DNA of 64,000 nt from Ditylenchus dipsaci (taxonomy: Eukaryota > Nematoda > Chromadorea > Rhabditida > Anguinidae). The position numbers and the translations under genes are program-made. The stretch covers positions 1 through 64,000 of the forward strand of contig SADC01000040.1 of NCBI GenBank assembly GCA_004194705.1, written 5' to 3'. The notes beneath the pieces are model-generated. The model saw only the letters and a list, made by a program, of their open reading frames with translations, did not search any database and had not been told where the DNA came from. Of the stretch, positions 43,807-53,880 are shown piece by piece. Each line of letters starts with the position of its first letter. Within the stretch, counting starts at the first letter, position 1.

Positions 43807-46009
43807 TCTTATTGTATAAAGTTTTATACATATATAGGCTAAGTCTCAAAAACTCAATTTTTTCGAATTCTTGCCTTTTTATCTTACTTCGGTTGTTTTC
43901 GCGATTGCTTGTTATTACCTGTCTTCAGCTTATTTCATCTTATTTTTATTGTTGACTGAAATCTTAAGAATTTTTTTTTGGTATTTTCTCGGTCCGCAGA
44001 AGCATCTGAATTTTTTTCCAAAAAGTGCAACTTTATTGGACAGGTACCCCTGCAAAGAGTATTTTTCTCTAAGCAGACTTTTTTCATTTAATCCTAAGGC
44101 CTAAGCCTAAACCTAAGCCTGAGTTAGCGCGCTACACATTGCAAAAAAGAAAACTTAAAAAATCAAGGGAACCCAAAATAGGACGCTTAGAGAAAAATAC
44201 TCTTTGGAGGGGGGGTGCACTTGGGCTTTTACGCTTTCATTGGACACCCTGCAAAGATATCCGTTAAAACTAATGTACATTAAACCGTAGTAACGAAAAC
44301 GGATAAAAAAAGATCAGAAGACAAGTATGAGGCACCTTGATTCACCGTGTTCCCTAAACAAAGGCTGAAAAAAACTACAAAAATGATATACCACATATAA
44401 ATAGAACTAAAAAGTTTTGTATTTTATTATAAACCAAGAAAATTGTTATTATATACTAAAAACTTGATGAGATTTGTTGCACCAATAATAAGTCTGCATA
44501 AATAATTCATTTTTAATAAATAACAAAAAGCTACATCAATTATTAGCTGCTTTTAGCCTTGAACATAAATAACTTACGCCTACGAAATTCGTTTTATTCA
44601 GATCTTTGAAACAAAGACCAGTAAAGAGAAATGATGATATTCAGCTAAAATTGTAGCTTATATACGGCCTTTCGAAAAATGTGGAGCAGCTTAAACCAAT
44701 TTTTAAGAAATCTGCTACCGAGAAACAAATTTAAGTTTTGGAGCGGGGGTTGGCTGTGAAACCAACGCTCTACTCAAAACAATCAGCTCGTTTATGGCAC
44801 CCACGGGATAATTGTTTTAGCGGCTTGCACAAAGAACTCTAATTCGCGTTGCGAGACAATATAACAGGAGAAAAGAGGCGAGTAAATTTAAAAAGAACAA
44901 GTCCAGCTTTCCACGAATTTCTATCAAAATAAATGAGTCACTACATTTTTATTCTGAAAAACTCTGTACCTAGAATGAGGTCAAAGTACCGCATTTCTTC
45001 TAATAAGCCACCCTGTTCTATAAAAAAATATGTAGCAAAAATTAAAATTCGGGAGAAAAACGTTAAAATAATCCAAAATCTGTGTTTCCCAAAATGCCTT
45101 TTTTCGGTTTACAGCCAACTCGCTCCATAGTGTACACCCGCCATGGTGCACACCCGGTTCCGATTTATTTGGTTGGCTACCATGTAGATTTAAAGTAACG
45201 GACCCCTGCCATAGTGCACATCTGGCGCCGGTCCCTTGGGTGTGCACTATGGAGGGAGTTGACTGTATTAAGAATTTATGTCCAACCAAACAAATGTATT
45301 TTAGAAAATCGTTTTCGGCAGAAAGATAGTCCGCTTTCTCTTGTTTTTAATAGTACATAAATTCTTAGGTGAGTGATGCGGAAGACACGACAACCAAGCA
45401 TAAATTCAAAGTAAGTCCGTTTCAGCACTACCCAACTTCGAAAACCCATGGCTCAGCAGACTTACATGAAAATTCATAGATTGTATTTGTAATCTATTTA
45501 CAAGACACCCTCTCAGGGTGTCATTCTGAGGACCCTATCACGGGAATTTTTTTCACATATTCGTTCAGGCCTAGGGTCCGACACTTTTTTTAACCTGATT
45601 TTTGAAATCTATCGCCGGATATGTTTTTACAGTCTGATCCTAAATATCGCAAGGAATGCGATTTTGTTGATCGTGTTTCATATGCATATAATATTTTCTC
45701 TAAAAAATCGGCCTCCTTTGAAAAGCAATAATCTTAAAAAAAAATGTGGAAAAAGGGACTTTTTTGACGAAATAGATAAAGGGCCGAAAGTAGCAACGCC
45801 GTTTTATAATCGATGGAGCATTCTTGAGCAAGAATATTCCTAAATTATTTTATGCCTTCTAACAAATAACTTATTTTTTTTTATAATTTAAAATTGTTCT
45901 TGCTGCTGAAGATGCTCAGAAATACATTAAAAGTTAAAATAGCCAGCAGTCGCTGTGACATTAGTATGGAGCAGTGTACATTTTGGCCAGATTATTTGAA
46001 TAGAAACTA
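43807..46009. other. Gene-free stretch with small MITEs
   Basis: CAAAGAGTATTTTTCTCTAAGC (near 44051) is inverted near 44183-44205. The pogo-like MITE 45112-45265 and a single dispersed-repeat arm (45560-45690) follow. The rest is A/T-rich. No exons were found. Confidence 0.45.
45112..45265. mobile_element. 154-bp pogo-like MITE
   Basis: The ends CAGCCAACTCGCTCCATAGTG and the inverse of CAGTCAACTCCCTCCATAGTG are next to TA at both sides (45110-45111 and 45266-45267). The CAGTCAACTC start and TA target are typical of pogo/Tigger-type elements. Confidence 0.82.
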
Positions 46010-46017
46010 GTTTAATA

Positions 46018-47958
46018 CGTTACTACTCATTTGCGCAAAACTCATTTGCGCAAACTCATTTGCGCAAACTCATTTGCGCAAAACTCATATGCGCAAAACT
46101 CATTTGCGCAAAACTCATTTGCGCAAATTTTTTAAAGTTACAGGTTCGAATCCCGGTGGTAGCAGAATTTTTTTTCTTGAATAACAACCATAAACTAGTT
46201 TTATTAGACCAGTAAACCTCAGGTTGGATAGGAGGTCAACCTGGTACTTCTTTTGAATAGGCATTCAGCTCCAGAATCCGATATTTTGGATTACACTGAA
46301 AGTATTGAAAATCAATGTACCCTATCCAAAATTGTAACCTGAACACGGGGCTTGAGTTCAGAATCCCCCCCCCCCCACGGGGACTGATCAGGTGGAGGAG
46401 ATAACTTCATATTCGTGTTTCTCGACCCCGATTTCATGAGAAAGCCGCGCGTTTTTTTGGTTCTGAGAAAAAAAATTTTTTTCGAACCACAGGGGGGGGT
46501 ATCATGGTTTTTTAGTCAAAATTTGAAAAATTTAAATTGGCGCCTTTTGAATTTAAGAGGGATTAAGGGCTGTATAGGGAGGGGAAGGGAATAAAAGGGG
46601 CCACTAATCATAGAGGGCCCACTAACAAGAAGATGTTGAACATAGTTTTGAATACTGGGGCCTACCGCATAAATAAACTCTGGTATACATGCTTTTTCAT
46701 GCATCCAGAGTCACTTTCGAGTGATTTGTGTCTAAGGTATGTGTGTGCGCGCATCTCTAACTCTCAAGCCCCCTGCGCCCCCTCGGGGGCGCAGGGGCTT
46801 GAGAGCCCTATCCAAAATCGTGTCCTGAACACGGTTTGTCAAGACCAAAATGCTGTTTTAACCAACTGGAATGTCAATACCGTGAGTAGTTACCCACTCT
46901 AAGGTGGTCGACCTTAAACTTTTGTGAATTATTGTGAGTAGACAAACAAATTTTGCTTGCCTAAATCAATTCAGAAAAAAAGGTTTTGGAACATGAAAAA
47001 CGTAAATTTTTTTTTAATCCAAGTGGACTACCACTTGGTTTTGTTGTACCCAGGTGGTCGTACCCAGGTTGAAGAACTCAGGTAAAACTCCCAAGTAGTG
47101 AGGATGTTTTTCGGATGTTTTTGCGGGATGTTGTATAGCCCGGATGTTTTTCTATGGCCCAACTTCAGTTCCACCGGATAATCCATACCAACTTAACCAA
47201 GTGGTCGTCCACTCGGATGGAAATTTTTTTTACGTTTTTCATGTTCCAAAACTTGTTTTTTGGACTAATTCAGGCATGCTGAAGATGGTTTGATAGTGAT
47301 GAAATGCCGTTTCGCCGAGTATTTTTTGAGTATTCGGCAATAATTGATTTTACCCAAACTGGATTTTACCAAAACTCAAGAAATACCCTACAAAACGGTA
47401 TTTTACCACTATCAAACCATTTTCATCATGCCTGAATCAGTCCAGAAAACAAGTTTTAAGGCTCGAAAAAGTAAAAAAGTTTTTGCTGCAGGTTTTTGCT
47501 CCAGGTGGACGACCACTTGGTTTGGTCGGTTAAGACTAAAAAATTAAAATTACACCAAATTTTTTACTGAAAGTGAGAGTCCAAAAAAGTCATTGAATAC
47601 ACTGAAAGTGAATATAAGACTGAGAGGCAAATTTTTCCTATTGGGTACAACACTGAGAGTGAGAGTGAAAGGCATAGTGAGAGTGAGAGGAGAAACCACT
47701 TATTGTATACGTGGCCTTACAGGACTACTCCAGGACTGGGGTTTCTATTTCAAATCGTGTTCAGGACACGATTCTGAATAGGGTATGCTACCTTCAAAGT
47801 TTTTCCAGTGAAGAAAAAATAATTTCTGCTACCACCGGGATTCGAACCTGTAACTTTAAAAAATTTGCGCAAATGAGTTTTGCGCATATGAGTTTTGCGC
47901 AAATGAGTTTGCGCAAATGAGTTTGCGCAAATGAGTTTTGCGCAAATGAGTAGTAATC
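46018..47958. mobile_element. Foldback element with CTCATTTGCGCAAAA arms
   Basis: The left arm (46026-46126) and right arm (47865-47955) are inverted arrays of ACTCATTTGCGCAAA. Next to each arm lies TTACAGGTTCGAATCCCGGT, which contains a perfect tRNA-type B box. The direct repeat GTTTAATA (46010-46017 and 47959-47966) is a likely 8-bp target duplication. The core (46300-47710) includes CCAAGTGGWCGACCACTTGG palindromes and a module around GCATGCTGAAGATGGTTTGA. It is shared with 56131-57959 and 59871-61781, whose arms are different. It also contains the dispersed module at 46630-46800. No protein is evident. Confidence 0.88.
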
Positions 47959-48459
47959 GTTTAATAATATCCCGGTAATACATTTGTCGGATCTTTCAAA
48001 ACATTGAATTGCAGCTTCGGATTTCAACTTAAAAAGTCTGACAGTTGAAAAACATATTCTTCTAAGCAAAAACTTCTATTGCAATTAAATGTCCACCTCC
48101 AACTATCCCTTCCATGTCTAAGAAGGCGTTCCACTAAATGTGTTCAAATTAAATTAGAATAAATTGTCAGCCGACTAATTCGGTAATATAATTTGATGAC
48201 TGGAAAGAAAAACACCCAAATATATGGCATAATTAATAAAGTCAGTCTATTTTCATGCTGAAACTTACAAAACACATGTTTTATGCTGGCATTAAACAAA
48301 AAAAACAAGCTCCTTTCTTCTTTTAACTTTTTTTTCAGAGAATCATCTCCTACGTTTTTGGAAGAAATAAGTTAATTATACAGAAATGTCAATTGTTATT
48401 GTAAACATTTCGCTAGCATACCAAAAAATAAAAGTGCTTCACAAATACATTTGAAAAGC

Positions 48460-48600
48460 ACATAGCTCTCTGAGTGAAATTATCAGAGGATTGGAAAACC
48501 GAGTACATGTAATTGGAGAGCAAAAAAAGATTGGTGAAATTGTGGCGTCAATTCTTTTCGAAATTTTCAGCTGCAGCAAAAGCTGTAAATTATTATAATT
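48460..48600 (+). CDS. Possible exon, product unknown
   Basis: The frame SLSEIIRGLENRVHVIGEQK then KIGEIVASILFEIFS is open and looks helical. It runs up to the insertion point of the 48603-49581 element. A TTTTCAG at about 48330-48340 might open another exon upstream. No matching exon was found downstream of the element. Confidence is low. Confidence 0.25.
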
Positions 48601-48602
48601 TT

Positions 48603-49581
48603 GGAGCAACAGAACCTTTGGGGCCCACTCGCCAGAACCAAAGGGTCCCACTCGCCAGAACCAAAGGGGTCCCACTCGCCAGAAGCAAAGGGGTCCCACT
48701 CGGCAGAACCAGAGGGGTCCCACTCGCCAGAAGCAAAGGGTCCCACTCGGCAGAACCAGAGGGGTCCCACTCGCCAGAACCAGGGGTCCCAGGAGGTACC
48801 AATGAATTGTCAAATGCTTTCCAGCCACCAGAAGTCGAACGGAAGTGCAGGGTGACGTTGCTGTACAAATCGAGGACTTCCGAGCGGATTGGTGGTGGGA
48901 TCAGCCGTGGCCGTTAAGCGGGAAAAAGAAGATTTGTGCAGTCGTCGTAGAGATGTCCGCCGAAGAAATCACAGTTCAGTTTGGCACAGGAAAGCGGTTC
49001 CCTTATCGACGCTATCTATAAAATAAAATTAATGTCTTTCTGTCTGAATAGGTCATTGTATGTGAATAGTATTGCATTGTATGTGAATGATAATTAAATA
49101 AAGATTTAAATAAAGTTTGTGAATGGGACCCCCTGGTTCTGGCGAGTGGGACCCCTCTGGTTCTGCCGAGTGGGACCCTTTGCTTCTGGCGAGTGGGACC
49201 CCTCTGGTTCTGCCGAGTGGGACCCCTTTGGTTCTGGCGAGTGGGACCCCTTTGGTTCTGGCGAGTGGGACCCCTTTGGTTCTGGCGAGTGGGACCCCTT
49301 TGGTTCTGGCGAGCGGGCCCCAAATAAATAAAACACAAACTGAGTAAAAATTAAAAATGAGGATATTTTTCGCATAAGAAACAACGCGGAAATTCAAATG
49401 AAAACAATTTAAAAAAAAAACAATGGCAAAAGATAGCAGGGACCCCTTTGGTTCTGCCGAGTGGGACCCTTTGGTTCTGGCGAGTGGGACCCCTTTGGTT
49501 CTGGCGAGTGGGACCCCTTTGGTTCTGGCGAGTGGGACCCCTTTGGTTCTGGCGAGTGGGGCCCAAAGGTTCTGGATAGCC
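48603..49581 (+). mobile_element. Foldback element with coding arm, copy 2
   Basis: Same architecture as 27451-28472, with terminal GGAGCAACAGAACCTTTGGG and the inverse of GGCTATCCAGAACCTTTGGG, arrays of the CGCCAGAACCAAAGGGGTCC unit and the Trp-rich frame. The perfect 8-bp duplication ATAATTTT is at 48595-48602 and 49582-49589. Outside the arrays the two copies are almost identical apart from small indels, which points to recent movement. Confidence 0.93.
48852..49021 (+). CDS. Trp-rich reading frame of foldback element, copy 2
   Basis: GDVAVQIEDFRADWWWDQPW runs without a break into PLSGKKKICAVVVEMSAEE and ends FGTGKRFPYRRYL with TAA at 49019. AATAAA follows. Upstream, 16 bases present in copy 1 are missing here, so the link to the left array is out of frame in this copy. 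Between them the two copies suggest an ancestral frame that ran through the array. No family is recognised. Confidence 0.5.
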
Positions 49582-49589
49582 ATAATTTT

Positions 49590-50217
49590 ACTTAATTAAC
49601 CAGTAGCAAGACGACTTATCCAAATTTAGCTCATCCTATGTAATTTACATTAATTTTCTGGTTTAACGAGTAAGAAGAAGGCATCGAAGAAGGAATTCTT
49701 ATGTGAAATAAGATAGGAGAGCCTAAATAAATATTGTAATACTTAATTTGCAACCTCAGTTCTCAGTGGTCACTGACACGTTTGAATATTCATCGAAATT
49801 CAAATGATAACATTATTCTAACGGTTAAACGCAGATATAATTCGTATAGAGCCCGCTAGGCGCTTTTTAGATTATTTCAGAGAAATTTAAACCTCCACAC
49901 TGCCCTCAAACTCTACAGGCTTTGCCTTTTTTTGGATGTCAAGCCTTTCTTTTGGAACTGAAATAAGCATTTTGTTTGAAGTGCTTTTTTTCGAGAAACT
50001 TTTACATTAAATGCCTTTTTCACATGCTCATGGCTTTCACTGGGAAATCAGAGATGGCAACCCTGACTTTGCGGCACCGTAGCCACTAACCCCTTGCCAT
50101 ACTCCCACTATAAAACTACAAAAAAGTTTACTTGACTAAAGTGACAAGAAATACGAGCATCAATAACGATCTGATTTAATATGATCCATTGCTTGAACAA
50201 CGAAAATGAATTCTTCT
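49590..50217. other. Intergenic downstream of HINT gene
   Basis: No coding signal was found on either strand. A/T-rich, with no repeats that I can place. Confidence 0.4.
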
Positions 50218-51087
50218 TTAGCCCGGAGGCCAATTCAACTGACGCCCGCCAAGAACATGCAAGCTAAAATTGAATAGGGTGGATGCTGAATCAAGGAAAG
50301 AACGAAAACACATACTGCAAGTGATACACTGACTGACATCCATGTTTGCCATTATTCACCTAAATTTTAGAGACACCTCATTAAAGTGGGTCCAAGCATA
50401 GCACAAAATTTAACGAACCACAATGCGGTATCCTCCATCCAACTTCAATTCCTTTGCGACGTTCTTGGCTGCCAAAAATAGTTTACCGAGCAGCTCCGTG
50501 TCCTAAAAGTTCATACTCGAATAATAAAGACGACAAGTGGTGACTGTCGGAAAATTTGCCACCTCATTTTGCGCCTTCTCAATGCTCTCAATGGGCTTCT
50601 TCGGAATTACCAGAAAATGGACGGGAGCCTGAAAAATATCATGGGGCTCAAAATTTCTATAAATGCAAGCGTCAAAAAAATACCTGAGGCGATACATCGT
50701 GGAAAGCCAAAACCTGAAATTTTAGATACTTTGAGAGCAGTAACTAATTGACCGACCTGCTCATCTTCGTAAATTATCTTTGCTGGAATCTAAAAAGGAC
50801 AAAAATGTACGTAGATTATTCATACTTGTGAGAACTAAATGATAATGATGACCTCCTTGCGAATTATTTTTCCGAAAAGAGTGTCTCCACCTACAAAAAC
50901 GTTTTTACATGAAATTAATGTGGTTGAGTAATAAAGCTTTACCAGGCTTTGCAATCTGAGCCTTCTCTTTTTCATCCGCCATTCTGCTACTCGATGTAGA
51001 TATGTATGCAGACGAGAGTACAATTTTCTTCAAATTAAAAAGACTAGAACCAAAACGAAGACCAACACCAATCACTGCAGAACTCAT
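50218..51087 (-). CDS. hint-1: Histidine-triad nucleotide-binding protein (HINT1/2-like)
   Basis: HINT proteins hydrolyse purine nucleoside phosphoramidates. Eight exons with matching phases: 51087-50943, 50890-50853, 50789-50757, 50713-50684, 50628-50563, 50502-50419, 50359-50316, 50263-50218, total 161 residues. Landmarks are [33 protein letters not shown] and the catalytic triad SVYHLHLHVLGGRQ close to the C-terminus NWPPG. The core protein could start at Met 50982 (MADEKEKAQIAKP). The in-frame Met at 51087 adds 35 residues rich in Ser, Arg and hydrophobics with no acidic residue, which would suit a mitochondrial leader as in vertebrate HINT2. The gene looks fully intact, has only short introns and contains no transposon. 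Confidence 0.95.
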
Positions 51088-52235
51088 GCAAAAAAGCAAA
51101 AAGTTATTTACATTTCAAACCAGCGCGAAAATAGTAAGACTTTTATTTGGGAGCGCTGCTTGTGTGTAAAGAGTTCTGCAAGAAAGCAAACAATAGTTAA
51201 CAGGGAGGTTAAATTGGCTTTTAACTATGCGTGTAGTCTGTAATTTATATGATTATTTCCTGTTGGATTAAAATCACTTGTGGCTACAATGGAGGTAGGA
51301 AATCGGATGACGAGGTCATGAGGTCTTGTAGCTCTGCAAAATTTTTTAAACAAAAAGCCCGATAAATTCCATCAAAACATTACTTTCCGATAACTTGACA
51401 GGAAAAATGTTAGAATCGGACTACCGACTTTCTTGGTCTGACTTCGGCATCCTACCTTCATTGTTGAAGAGCATTAGAAAAGAGTACGAATAAAAAAGTT
51501 AATTTTTAGATCCACATCGATAAATAGGTAGTACAGAGATTTTCTATCTACCTGACAGTCAGGTCCTGACTATAGGCACGGAAAATCGCGCATTTAAGAC
51601 AAAATGTTATTTGACTAAAACATTTTGAGCATTTTGTAGATAGAAGCAATTTTTTCACTCACTCTGAGGGGTATATTCGGGTTGGATTTAGGTGAAACCG
51701 CAATTTTGGTTCTGACAAATTCAATTTCCTTAAATATTTTAGGTTGAAAATGATTAAAAATAATCATTTTCAGTCAAACCTCTATATATAGCATCCCGCA
51801 AGGGACCGGCTATGCCCGGATGCAATGAAAGAGGTGGATGCTGTATTGAGGGTTGCAATATAGAAATTCGTAGGGCAAATTATTGACAGTCGGACGCAAC
51901 AAAGAGGTTTTCACCAAAATATGTTTTTAACTAGGCGAAAGGCGCATATTGGCGCCTATATTGCGTCGCATATTTTTCCCGAAATTAGCGGGCATTTTTC
52001 ACAGATTAGCGGGCAGATTTAAATATTACCCCTTGTTCTTTGCAAATACGCAATAACAGATTTGCAAAATATTGACTATGCCCCGAGATATGGACTGTCC
52101 AAGTTGAGAAGGGGCGGAATTGGAGAAATTACAGTAATTGAAAAATAAGATTTTTGTCATTATGGTCAAGCGCAATTTTTTATAACTTTCTACTTGAGGG
52201 TGTGCTATTTTTGATTGACCTCTGAGTCACATCTG
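51088..52235. other. Intergenic, possible shared promoter region
   Basis: It separates two divergently transcribed genes (HINT on minus, the next gene on plus). No gene or clear repeat was found apart from weak GGATGCTGTATTG / CTATATATAGCATCC similarity near 51785 and 51836. Confidence 0.45.
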
Positions 52236-52267
52236 CTTTTAGAAAACTGTTGGCAAACGTGACAACT

Positions 52268-53663
52268 ATGAATCGCGCATCTATGAAGGTCAAGATTTCG
52301 CTAATCAACAAGATTATTTCTCGCAATGTCAGTGCTGTTCGAGGAACCGGAAAAAAGCCGGTAATTATTTTTTTAAACAAGATGATTAATAACTGATTCA
52401 ATGTTTTTTAAGCCACCGATGGAGCAATTTGATCCTCTGAATCCTGGTGAATGGCAGCTTGGGGTCACTGTTGTTTTTAAATTTGTTTTAATAATTAGGC
52501 TTTATTGGTTTAGGCTCAGGCCAAAATTCTTCCGCGTCTGCGTATGTGTTTCTACTTTAAAATATCTTTGAGTTAGTTCAAATAACATTTAGCTGAGGAT
52601 ACTGTCGTGGGGAACTGTAAGTGTCATTTTTTTAAATCAGGATTTGATTTTGTAACCAGCTCAACTTAATTTCTAGTAACAATGGGTAAATTTGGCCTGT
52701 ATCCTAAGAAAGTGATAGACAATGCCATGGAACATGCGGTCTGCTACTTTTTGGGCTCGTCTTTTTTTGCGTTTTCATGCAAGAACTTTATTTAGGAGGC
52801 TGCTCATCATGCTGATTCATCTTCCGAGGCCCGTCCGACGGATGCAATCAAGACAAAGATTGGCGATATCATTGGATACGCTCTACTGTAATACCGTGTC
52901 TCTATATTTATTTATTTACCTGATTTTTATTTTCTAGGGTTGTGGGCACTATCCAGGGCATTCAGGTTGGTTTTTGTGATATTCAGTAATCCGGGTTGGT
53001 AGGAGGTGGCCATCCTAGTACTCCGATACAGTGCCGATTTTTTCGAGGGGCGATTCACAATGCAAAATGAGTTGTAAACCAGTTACCTTTTATAAACTGG
53101 TCATTGCCTTCAAAATATGATTATGACTATAAAAACTTTTGTCGGATCAGTTGAACGCAAGATGTGAAAAAAGTTTCAAGAGATGAAAACTGCTGGTCCC
53201 CGCCTTTTTTCACTGCAATGGACTGGTATGTCCATTTCAGGATTAAAAATTATTCAAACGATTTTTTCATGAACGACCGCATTTTTCGGCCAAACTTCAA
53301 ACATTTTCGTCATTTAAGTTTTTGACCATTCCAACTTTAACCGCCCACAGGCGTGTGACTACTAGCTTCGAAACGCAGCTACATTTTGAGTGGTCATACT
53401 TTTACGTGTGATTAAATTTTCGCGTTGTGAAAATTTCAATACCACAAATGCTCCTTCAAACGATTAGATCACGTTATAGTTAACTTGTGTGCCTTATGCT
53501 TATAATGCACCTTGCTAATTTTTTATTGTTTAGATGATTACTGGCGTCTTCTGGTGGGTGATTGAACAATTTAAAGTTTCATCCTGAGGGTTCTACATTA
53601 TATGTTTTCTTCATTCAGGCCGTGGACTCTGCAACAGAAAAAGCACTAGGAATAAAGAAGTAG
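52268..53663 (+). CDS. Putative mitochondrial membrane protein, 150 residues
   Basis: Nine exons with consistent phases: 52268-52360, 52413-52469, 52514-52541, 52593-52616, 52677-52738, 52796-52887, 52938-52965, 53534-53557, 53619-53663. CTTTTAG at 52236-52242 is a likely trans-splice acceptor. The N-terminus (SLINKIISRNVSAVRGTGKK) is basic with no acidic residue, as in mitochondrial leaders. The middle reads EQFDPLNPGEWQLG and MGKFGLYPKKVIDNAMEHA. A hydrophobic segment IIGYALLVVGTIQGIQMITG follows, then a basic tail ALGIKK and TAG. The donor after exon 5 (GTCTGC) is weak. I do not recognise the family; a small subunit of an inner-membrane complex would fit but is only inference. Confidence 0.82.
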
Positions 53664-53880
53664 AAATCCTCTGCCACTATCAACAGTCTTGAAACTTTTG
53701 GTGTGTGTTTATAGAAATCTGTCTCATATATCATTGTGTAATGCCGGATATAGTAAATTAGTTGTTTATTACGTGCGTATAACTTCTATTTTTGTGTCTT
53801 CGCAACATAGCTGTGACTTCTACCCTGAACTAATTTTCAAAGAGTATTCTTACTTTATTTTCAGTTGTTAATTTTCAATA

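Noticed and set aside
46020..46135. CRISPR-like direct repeats
   Set aside because: The units are head-to-tail without unique spacers and are inverted at the other end of the element. The genome is eukaryotic.
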